Shown here one piece after another: positions 11,786 to 21,400 of a stretch of DNA of 64,000 nucleotides. Made by a program: the position numbers and the translations under genes. How positions within the stretch are numbered: position 1 is the stretch's first letter; every line of letters starts with the position of its first letter. Under the pieces are notes generated by a model that was not told the DNA's origin, ran no database searches, and worked only from the letters and a program-made list of their open reading frames with translations. The DNA is from Apostichopus japonicus (Eukaryota > Echinodermata > Holothuroidea > Aspidochirotida > Stichopodidae): contig NC_092577.1 in the NCBI RefSeq assembly GCF_037975245.1, forward strand, positions 6,045,001 to 6,109,000, read 5' to 3'.

Positions 11786-12193
11786 ATGGAGAATTCCACA
11801 GATCTCGTGAGTTGGTACCCTGAGCTCTCCGACAATCTTAAGCTTAGTCTGCCTTTCTTTCGAGGCCAGTTCCAGTTGTCGTCGGTTGAAGGGTATAGGC
11901 AAATACTCAAGTTGATGAATCCAGTGGTACGGGCTATGTTTGGGGAAGTCGAAGCTCTCTTGTGGTTGCTCCTCGTCTCCTCCGCCAGTTCGACGAAAGC
12001 CGAGAGATCTTTTAGTGCTTTGAGGCGTTTGAAGATATGGCTACGGAGCACCATGACTCAACATAGGCTGAACCATGTGATGGTGTGCTATATTCACCGC
12101 GAACGTCTAGCCCAGTTGAAGCCTGAGGAGTTAGCAGAGAAGTTCGTTGGTTCCTCGGATTACAGACGCCGCATCTTCGGGCGATTCCAGTAG
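11786..12193 (+). pseudogene. hAT transposase C-terminal dimerisation domain (truncated)
   Basis: An open frame of 135 codons. Residues about 65-110 carry SSASSTKAERSFSALRRLK followed by RSTMTQHRLNHVM, which is the hATC dimerisation region found at the end of hAT transposases and ZMYM-type domesticated relatives. It ends naturally at a stop. The upstream DDE catalytic region and BED or TTF zinc finger are absent, because only about 170 bp separate it from the left terminus. It is therefore a remnant rather than a working transposase. Confidence 0.75.
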
Positions 12194-12492
12194 AAAACTA
12201 GTGCGCTCCGTCATTATCATAAGAGACAGCACTTCATAGCTAAAGCCAAAGCTTGAACATAGTTGTTGTTTAGTTGTAGATGGTGTTTCAAAGACGGTGC
12301 CCGTTCCCTAATATTGGGAAAATGAAATAGGGAGCATATTCCGTGGCAGCGCATCCCATGTTACCTTGTTGTTGAGTGATACCGGAGTTTATTCCACAGT
12401 GAGAACACTGGGTACACGCAGGGACGTCGCTAGAGGGGGTGTGGGAGTGTCTCACCCCAAACTTGGTCAAACTGACGATAGTTGGAAAATTG

Positions 12493-12527
12493 GAGTGCGA
12501 CAGTCGGAATTTCCGACTGTCGCACTC
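12493..12527. repeat. 35-bp perfect palindrome
   Basis: A 17-nt arm GAGTGCGACAGTCGGAA, one T, then the exact reverse complement. It can form a cruciform and lies about 75 bp inside the nested hAT. Confidence 0.9.
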
Positions 12528-12631
12528 TAGTTTATCTAGGCCTTTTCATTTATTCCTGTGATTGTGCATGACCTAAAAATTGAAAAATGTCGGTCCAAAT
12601 TTACCTTTAATCTGTTATATTTAACACGTGT

Positions 12632-12760
12632 TCCTTGCCACTTTGAGAAATTGTGTCTCGCGATTCTTATACTCCACCGTACAAAACTTCGTATGATCCT
12701 TGCCACTTTGAGAAATTGTATCTCGTGATTCTTATACTCTACCGTACAAACTTTGTATGA
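12632..12760. repeat. 65-bp tandem pair in the nested hAT
   Basis: Two diverged copies of a unit beginning TCCTTGCCACTTTGAGAAAT, 65 bp apart. Internal repeats of this kind are common in hAT subterminal regions and can hold transposase binding sites. Confidence 0.75.
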
Positions 12761-14140
12761 TTTTGAATACTCCAATTCAAAATGCCTAATAGAACTACCA
12801 TCATAGGCGTAGGAGCCAATTTGATTTTTTTTTGGAGGGGGGGGGGGGGGTTGTAACGACTTGCCCGAAAAATATAACCAACATTTTTCGCGCGCTACTT
12901 GCGCGTTCCACATGTTAATGTGCATATCATATAGACATGCATCGGTTTTAACATCGCATGCAAATAACATGCAATCATTTCCGTCTTATTACCCTTCCAT
13001 ATTGGTTAGAATTTTTGAAAGTCGTTACAATATTAATGGTAATAATAATATAAGTTTAACTACTGAAAAACACATTGCAAATTATCTTTCTTTCAGTAGG
13101 TGCCCGAAAATTTATCAGCATTTTGCCCGAAATTTCACAAAAATATTTGGTTGGGGTTGGGGGGGGGGCTAATCAATTTATGAAATGAGTTCCAGTGGGT
13201 ACAAATGTATCGAAATAAAGTTCGGAACAAAAGTGCTGTCGCGAAAGATTGGGTGTCTGACTGACACTGACCGTATCGTTGACGAGTAGCGCGAGGGTTG
13301 GGGTGGGGGTGGGGGCGGGGGGTACAAAGCAGCAGTCGGAATTTTCTGGCTTCAAAACCCATCCAGTTGGATTTTCAGCCACTACACCCCCCTCAATCAT
13401 CAGGCCTTAGCTACGTTCCTGGGTACACGGTGGTTACATAGTACGCTCCGACCAGAATTCACCCGATTACCAGATGCACATCCACCTAGCAACCGAAGTA
13501 ACTTGAGTGAGGACTCCAACGAACAACCACTGATTTATTTGGATGCCTTCATCACTTTAGCCACCACTCACATGGGACCTATTCTAAGTCTGACGAAAAA
13601 CTTTATTCACAGATTGTTAGTTGTCATGGGTTCGAACAATTGAGGGGTATTCTATCCTAAAACATAGGGAAAATGGGGCTGGGGTTCCAGTTCGCCGCAT
13701 CACTTGTCAACTTGCACTGGGTTCTAATGTTCATGTCAATTGGAATCACTAATAAAAGAAATAATCCACCAAAAATTAAGGTCGCATGAACTTTATTGCA
13801 GATTTTTTGAGTGACGAATTTGTAATTTTTACCCGATATCACGCAACTAGATGGCTGCTATCCAGCCTGACAAGTGCCATCTCCAGCGATCTGGCAGGTA
13901 TTGAAATCTGAAATTTTCTTGGTACGCTGCGCACTAACTGATGGTGGCGCTCCGCTTAGATAGTACTTACGGCCGGAATACGTATGTATGTATGTATATT
14001 AGATCCTCCTGCAGGAACTCGCGAAGAAGCCTCATAGGCTTATCAAAGCCGCAAGCTGACCGAAGTCAGTCTCTATACTCGAATCGATTACGTCCCCCCC
14101 CCCCCACGTTTCAAATCGGATTGACGCCCCTGATTGCAAC

Positions 14141-15424
14141 ATTCCACCGACTGAACCCCCCTCCCCCCGACTGATGATCCGAAATGGGGCCATGACCACT
14201 TTTAATGTTAACCTTACTTATGATACATACGCTAAATTCCATCGGGTTCGTGTTAACCGTATTCAAGAATCGTTAGCCTTTCTATTGAAATCGGAATAAG
14301 TTTCGTGGAACGGGCGCACTAAGATCGGCTTCAATACGAGAGTTCACGATTCTTAAATGAATATAGGCTAAACAAGATAACAGCAACTGTTTGAATCAGT
14401 ACAATACGTGAGTTAATTGCGTGTCTAGATTAGGACTGCCTAAAATTTGGAAATGGTGCGCGAAAAATCAAGGCGTAACTTCCACAACTGAACTGTTGAA
14501 TTATATGTATCTTCATTGGGCTAAATCATATATAGAGGAAACTATTGAATAAACACAGTTCGGGTATATTGACGGGTATATCTCTGTTGCAACGATACAT
14601 TTTGTTAACCTCAAAGTGAAGATTACAATGGTGATGACGTAACTTTTCCGACCAATCATGATAGACTATTTACACATAATTGCAGTCATGTTTAGAAAAA
14701 AGCTCGCTAGCGGGTCCCCTCTTTGCACTGGTCACATATCCAATATATTTTTATAGCTCCCACATATTTTTTTTTTCCCTAGCGCGCAATATGATTGTGA
14801 GGCCCCCAGCCTGTGCCAATGGTACGTTATATAATAACGATGAAAAACATTTAAAGTATACAATAGTACGTATATAGACAGAATATATACGCAGGTATCC
14901 ATATACCAGTGACTCAAATGAGGTGTTGTTTATATATTAGAGACGACAAGCCGGTACAACATGACGCAGGGAACTTTGTCTAGAAGAGTCAATTACTGAA
15001 GGAAATGTATCTTGTTCAGAGAAATCTCGATCTAAGCATAGTGTGGCTAATGAGGGAAAACCTGATGAGAAGCAGACCATGCCATACACGCAAAAAAATG
15101 GAGTGTTGAATTTTAACACTTTCCAGGTGTAACCGTTCACCCTACACCTGAAGGGTTACTCTGACCCTGAGTAGGGTTACATATTTTATGCAGCGTGGAT
15201 TTTTTAACACCTGCGGAAGTGTACTTTCAGTTCGAGCATTCTGATTGGTCAAACCTCCCGTCAGCTGGATTCTTAGTGTAAGTTAAGTGTTTAAACGATA
15301 CCACCGTACCGTGAACACCCATTTACCGTACCTAGCGATACTTGTACCAGTTTGTCGACATTTATCGTTACTAAATGTACTATAGTAACCACAGCCATAT
15401 ATACGTTTAAGCCAGAAAACGTTA
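14141..15424. other. Gene-less stretch with AACACTTT-type repeats
   Basis: No supported gene. Around 15095-15215 short direct and inverted pieces of TTTTAACACTTTCCAGGTGT type occur, resembling the larger array at 27.6-28.1 kb. Confidence 0.4.
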
Positions 15425-15516
15425 CGTACTCAGTGTGCGATAACGAGCTACAATGGCATGAACATGACGTTATAGGAGACTGGGGCCTGGAAGAATTGAT
15501 TGAAAAATTCGAAGGT
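15425..15516 (+). pseudogene. Exon-like fragment of a degenerate gene, upstream of the retrotransposon
   Basis: A plus-strand frame reads ELQWHEHDVIGDWGLEELIE followed by KFEG and ends at a consensus donor (GAAG|GTATGT). The acidic helical WGLEELIEKFE pattern resembles short SAM-like exons of multicopy invertebrate genes. No start codon is clear. A second exon-like block lies at 25.7 kb, beyond the inserted LTR element, so the two may be parts of one disrupted gene. The boundaries are approximate. Confidence 0.4.
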
Positions 15517-15519
15517 ATG

Positions 15520-16062
15520 TTTTGATATTATGAAAGTGTACGTGACAAGAACGAGATATGCTTAGAGACCCACGACTAAGCTGGGTAGACGAATGCATTT
15601 GAATCGCTTGCGTTACGTAGACCTAACGTTAAAGTCATACTATAAGTTAATATAATAGGCTAGCTGCTGTTTGTCATAGTCAACTCATAATTGTCAACGA
15701 ATCAGTGTAGCCTACATACAAGTAAACATTAAACGGAATTGCCTTCGGACGGACGGAGGACTTTGGTCTAGGCCTTTATTGTAATCTAGTGCATTCTATT
15801 TCTTTTTGTGCGTTAACCGTAACTTCGTATACCCTGCGAGTCCCTTTTTTAAGTAGTACTAGGCCTAGTACTAGTAGGGTATACTTAGGCTATTTCAAGA
15901 CAATGCATTTTAAATAGCATCGGGCATGGGCCTATAGTTACGCTGGTACTATGTTCAATAAGGGATAAACATATATTCATGTAATGCAATATATAATTAC
16001 CACTAATTGCCATTTTAGCTTGTAAGTTGTAGCAAGTAGGCCGAAGCTGATGTGGATTGGTG
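15520..16062. other. Intron-like spacer 5' of the LTR element
   Basis: No gene or repeat recognised. It ends at the 4-bp target site ATAC (16063-16066). Confidence 0.4.
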
Positions 16063-16066
16063 ATAC

Positions 16067-16808
16067 TGTTATGAAATAGTGATACCATCTCTTTGATGTT
16101 ACCGAAACACTCCATCGAGACACCTTACGGGCCTCTTATGTATTTATCTAGGTCATGGATTCAGTTTTCCCACGAGAAGTTTTTAACTATCTTATTGAAT
16201 CTTGGTACAGGGCTTTTTCCCAAAATAGATTCCATTATGTCTGTGGAACATTCGAGAAGGTTCTCTCACGTGGTATGGAAGTTTCCATAAGAAAGGGGAT
16301 GGACTTCCAAACTCCCAACCAATCAGGGCAGATCAGTGCCAGTGCACTTATTTTTATATCATTAAGTTAATACAGGATGGTCAGTTCATTGGCTGCCTAC
16401 TGATTGTGCGCAGAGAGATTTGATGGAAGTAAGGTTTAAAAGTAAAAGGAGGCCGAAAGATTGAGCACTCCGTCAGCACTCCGTCAGCAAATTTATCACT
16501 TGGTCAGCAAATTTATCACTCCGCCGAAAGTTCATCACTCCTAATTGTTTAATTGACGGAGTCAAGTCAAGTCAAATCATTGTAATTTAGTTTTATTTGT
16601 AAAGAGAATCGACAGAGAAGAAATTATACCGAATCATTAATCAAATCTGATCTTGTCAAATTGTTTTTCTGTGAACTCATTGTTTTCGCCCGTTCGAGAC
16701 ATCTCCTGAAGAAGCATAAATACGGCATCAAGATATCCCAGTACCTTTCTATCGCGAGTCCCGATATAGTTTTACTATCGGAGGAGCCGGGCTCGTCACA
16801 ATATTACA
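16067..16808 (+). repeat. 5' LTR
   Basis: 742 bp, TG...CA ends, same length and apparently the same sequence as the 3' LTR (constant offset of 8,498 bp). An internal short repeat GTCAGCAAATTTATCAC occurs twice near 16490-16520. A TTTTTATATC stretch near 16350 and TTTAAAAG near 16436 are possible TATA elements, but the promoter cannot be fixed by eye. Confidence 0.93.
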
Positions 16809-16822
16809 TGGTGGAGATCGGT
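16809..16822 (+). other. Primer-binding site
   Basis: TGGTGGAGATCGG follows the 5' LTR directly. Its reverse complement ends in CCA, as the 3' end of a priming tRNA should. The tRNA species was not identified. Confidence 0.65.
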
Positions 16823-17482
16823 TGCTTTCTTCAGGAACAAAACGGTAGCGGAACTTTTCACAAATTTCGTTCGTTACGTTCAATAACGAACAGGTGATTT
16901 TTTTTGGCCCGAAGACCTAACGAGGAACACAACGTATGTTCACGACCTAGCCTTACATACACACTCTACGAGGGAAGTCCGCCTATACTAGCCTAAGTCT
17001 GTACACCGGATGCAGGAACCACTGATCGTACACTAACGTTAATCAACCCAGCATGCAGTTCGCGTTTGAACATTCGCGCAACTAGTACGTAGAATACTAC
17101 AGCTCTAAACATCAGAACTGAACATTTTCGCGATCTAAGCCTAGACTCTACCCGATGTTAACGGCGAACGAATCTGAAGTTCTTACGAGATGTAGGCCTA
17201 CCTGCTACTACCTGCTGCTACTAGTACTACTACTACTACTGCTAACCGAGGGACTTCATTCATCGTTTGCAGTACCAGTTCTTAGTTAAACTTAAGGGTG
17301 AGTGAAATCATGCCAATTTGTATCCCAACCCCTATTTGAGATCAGAGTGTACCGATAAGTTATTTTAATCGTGTCCATGTATTGCATATTTGTTATTTGT
17401 ATTTAATAACGGTCGATAGTGTGTTCAATTAAGTATAGGCTCATGTTGTATACTCATAACTAGCCTAATTGTATGCGGCATA

Positions 17483-18439
17483 ATGTCCGTCAGTGAACAG
17501 GAAACTTCGACCTCTGTTAATGTTATGCAGAAACATAGGCCCACTGATTTTTTGCCATCACGATTTCAGGGCGATGTAATTGATGCAGATTTAGCCGAAG
17601 CACATTATTTGGGATTTGAAGATTATTTAGAGTTGCATAAATTGCCGTCCCAAACCACCACCCCTGAGGCTGTAGCGGAAGAATTTAATGAAATATGTCG
17701 CATATTTAAGCGAACACTTAAAGGCCAAGCCAGACTCTGGATTGAAAACAAAAATTTTTCAACTATTGCTGATCTGCGCAAGCAATTCCTTGCTCGTTTC
17801 AGTCCAGGAACTTCTTCCTATGCAAAATCACAGGCATTTCACGCATTAAGCTATACGCCAGGTGATACAGCTCAAGCACATTTGGCCAAAATTTCAAAAG
17901 CTGCAGCACAATTAAGTTATGGCGAGGACCAAATTAGAGATAAATTGATCTCGACCCTGCCTTTGCAATGCCGTTCAGCAGTGTTAATGTCTGCATCACC
18001 AAAAGCAACAATTGCAGATTTGGTCATGAAAGTGCAATGTTATTTTGACTTACAAATCCAAAGTCAACCCCCAGCTTCCGAACCATTTATGGCAATGCAC
18101 GACAAAGCATCTTCTGTTCAGACTCCTACTATTTCTGCATCTTCTGAGATACACGAGTTGTGTACCAAAATTCAGGAATTAGAGACCAAGTTTGATCAGT
18201 CACGTAGGTCAGAATCGCAAGACAATCCAAAAGATATGAGGCAAAGATATAGTTCTCGTGATTCTCGTGGTCCTAGGACAGGTCAGAACAATAACAGGAG
18301 AAGGTTACCATATTTTAATCCTTCAATTACATGTTACTACTGTCAAAATCGAGGTCATTTTGCACAATATTGCCAAATTCGCCTAAGCCATGAAATAGAG
18401 GCTAATGTAAAGAAAGTACCAACACAGAATTTTCATTAG
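17483..18439 (+). CDS. gag: Gag polyprotein of the Gypsy element
   Basis: 318 residues from an ATG. It forms the RNA-packaging particle of the element. The central part has the retrotransposon Gag pattern (ARLWIENKNFSTIADLRKQF, then FHALSYTPGDTA). Near the C-terminus CYYCQNRGHFAQYC (residues 284-297) is a single CCHC zinc knuckle, preceded by a basic Arg-rich stretch as in nucleocapsids. The stop (18437-18439) precedes pol, which lies in the -1 frame. The two frames overlap by about 34 nt, so Gag-Pol is probably made by frameshifting. Confidence 0.92.
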   Translation: MSVSEQETSTSVNVMQKHRPTDFLPSRFQGDVIDADLAEAHYLGFEDYLELHKLPSQTTTPEAVAEEFNEICRIFKRTLKGQARLWIENKNFSTIADLRKQFLARFSPGTSSYAKSQAFHALSYTPGDTAQAHLAKISKAAAQLSYGEDQIRDKLISTLPLQCRSAVLMSASPKATIADLVMKVQCYFDLQIQSQPPASEPFMAMHDKASSVQTPTISASSEIHELCTKIQELETKFDQSRRSESQDNPKDMRQRYSSRDSRGPRTGQNNNRRRLPYFNPSITCYYCQNRGHFAQYCQIRLSHEIEANVKKVPTQNFH

Positions 18440-21400
18440 GGAGCACTTATGATTGCACTCATCATACAGTGACTCCAGACAAAGTACCAAGTAAGGGAAG
18501 ATCGAAACGAAAAGCAAATAATATTTGGAAGAATAGTAATATTCCTAGTTCTAGATATACAGGGAACGACCGTAATGTGGATATTCAACTGGACACACGT
18601 AATTTTGTAAGAGGTACTTTACATGATGGTAAAGGAATTTCATTGTTGTTTGATAGTGGAGCGACACGCTCTATCATTTCTTCTTCTACAGTGCAAAATT
18701 CAAAGTATTTATCCTCTATACAACCAGTCTCAGTTGATGTAGTAAACCTAAAGTTGGGTAATGGTCAGTTTATTCATGCGTATAGCACGATAACATTTCA
18801 GGTCAAAATTCAGGGTCATGAATTTCAGCTTTCTGCTTTAATTGCTGCAAACCTGACAGGTATTGACTTAATATTAGGTAGTCAAACTCTGAAGGAATTG
18901 AATGGATCGTTGGACTTTACCACAAACTGTTTTAGAATTAAACAAGCCAAAGTTTTCCTTAGGCCAGTGCAGAGATTTGTTATTTACCCAGGTCAGCAAA
19001 GATACATTACTGTACAGGGACGTCTTCCACTATATGCACGAAATGCAGATATGGTTATTAAACCGTTTCCTCTAATATCTCGTATGTGTCCTTCACGAAT
19101 GTTAGTGAAAATGCATAAAGGTAGAACAAAGATTCTACTAAGGAACATGGGTAACCGGAAATTTTTTCTGAATCCTTCTCGCACAGTGGCTCATTTAGAC
19201 TTAGCAGATATCATTACGGTCACAGAAGACATACCTACTGATTCTCTAGATTTTCTAAATGTCATGAGAGACATCGAAAAACCGTCTCTTTTTCGAACCA
19301 ATTCTGACTCCAAAGAGAATCGTGATGCAATTACACGATATAATTTACATCGATATCCACATTTGACAGCCGATGATCCCCTGGTTTCCAAATCCGAACA
19401 GGAAATCATGAGAGATAACATTAATTTGGAACAAAGTATTCTGAATGCTTCAGAAACAGAAAGCATTTATGAATTTCTAGACTCACATAGAGATGCATTT
19501 TCTCTTTATGGTGAATTATCTCACTGTCCAAATTATGAGGCTGATATTACGCTTACTAATGATGAGCCATTTTACATACGTCCCTATAGACTTTCAGATG
19601 AGGACAAAGTCATTGTCGCCAGTGAGCTAGACAAATTAGTGCGATTAGGAATCTTAGCGGTAGGACATCAGTCTTATACCTCACCGGTTTTCCTCATTCC
19701 AAAGAAGGGAACAAAAGACAAAAGGGTTGTCACAGATTTTCGCTACTTGAATAGTAGGATAAAACGTCTGAATCACCCATTTCCATTACTGAATGAGACT
19801 ATCCGTACCATAGGGTACTCTGGAGCCAAAATTTTGGGTGTTCTTGATTTAAAGTCTGCATTCTTCTGTCTGCCACTTAGTGTTCATGCACAACAATATA
19901 CAGGTATTGCTTCATTTCATGGAGGAAAGCATTATTATTATAAACGCTTACCACAGGGATTGAATTTATCTCCAGCGATCTTTCAGTCGCAAATTAATGA
20001 TATTTTGGCAACGATCCCAAATTCAAATAAGTTCTGTATTGCTCATCATGACGATATTATTGTGTACAGTGCAGACAAACGTTCTCACAAACAACACCTA
20101 CAGGCAATTTTTAAGGTTTTAATGGACAACGGATTGAAAATTTCTCCGAAAAAGTGTAGCATTTTTCAAAATTCAGTCCGATATATGGGACATTTGCTCT
20201 CAATAACCCCAGAAGGTGAGGCTTGTATCCAACCTTTGCATGACAGATGTGCAGCAATCAGGAACACACCGAAACCACACAATGTTAAGTCAGTAAGACG
20301 ATTTGTAGGTGCAGTTAATTATGTGGCTTCATTTTTTCCAAATATTCAAGCACTATTGAGACCATTACATCATTTGAGTCGTAAGAGAAAGGTATTTAAA
20401 TGGACAGAGGAACATCAGTGTGCATTTCAAAGTATTAAAGAGTTGTTGTGTAATCCACCTATATTGCATATGCCACAGAAATACGGTCGTTTTGTATTAT
20501 ATAGCGACACATCACGAGTAGCAACAGGATCATACTTGACACAAAGAGTTAATGGCAAAGAGAATATTATTGCATATTACTCTAAGATATTACCACCAGC
20601 ATGTCAGAGGTATAGTGTAACTGAATTAGAAATTCAGGGTCTATTTATTAATGTGACAGCATTCAAACATTTATTGCAAAATGTAGAATTTGAGGCATAT
20701 GTTGATCACTCTGCCATTGTTGAATTGTTTAAATCAAAACAAGAACCAGCAACTTCACGCTTACGTAAGCTTCTGTTCAAATTGTCAGAATATACATTTC
20801 AGGTTGGTTATAAGAAAGGCTCAGAATTGGTTTTGGCAGATTATTTGTCTAGAGCATCACAGGAATTCCACTCTGAAATAGATCAGGTTGCTCAAGAGGT
20901 CAGTTCTTGTGAGGATTTTTCAACTCCACCTAAGGAGACATTTCATCCAATCATGACAAGGTCAATGGCAAGGTCAATGGGAGTCAAAGTTCCAGATTTA
21001 TTTCCGAATAAAGTCACAAAGGAGTCCAAGCAGGATTCCCCAGCCAAAGTATCAACAAATAGAGTTAAAAGGACATCCATTCCTAAGGCAACACATTCTA
21101 GTGATCATGTTACGCAGAGACCACAATCTGAGTCACAAAAGACGACTACACCAGTAATTTCTACTGATAAGAGAGAAACATATAGTCAAAGGCCTACTAT
21201 TACTATGCCGATTGAAAATAGACATACATTTAGTCCTGATGTATTAGTTGTGCCAAATTTTACAAGTGTTTCTCAACCTACAGAGCCAAGATTAGTGGAT
21301 CAGAATAGACATAGAGTGCCAGAGGTAATCAGAGAACCACCTCCAGAATTATTTGCTCAGCCAAAGCCAGTCATAACAAACATTGATCGTTTGGTTACAG

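Larger units (their letters stand above)
12419..13421. mobile_element. Nested hAT MITE in the larger hAT
   Basis: The ends CAGGGACGTCGCTAG and CAGGAACGTAGCTAAGG (right end reverse-complemented) are flanked by identical GGTACACG duplications (12411-12418 and 13422-13429). Inside are a 35-bp perfect palindrome, a 65-bp tandem pair and a further nested fragment of the GCGTAGGAGCC family near 12796-13170. It has no coding capacity. Confidence 0.75.
11612..14132 (+). mobile_element. hAT transposon with transposase remnant and nested insertion
   Basis: The ends are CATGGGCGTCAATCC at the left and CAGGGGCGTCAATCC at the right (reverse-complemented). Identical 8-bp duplications ATTGCAAC flank it (11604-11611 and 14133-14140). 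Inside are the C-terminal part of a hAT transposase and a second, nested hAT (12419-13421). The element is 2,521 bp including the nested copy. The N-terminal and catalytic parts of the transposase are missing, so it is an internal-deletion derivative. Confidence 0.8.
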
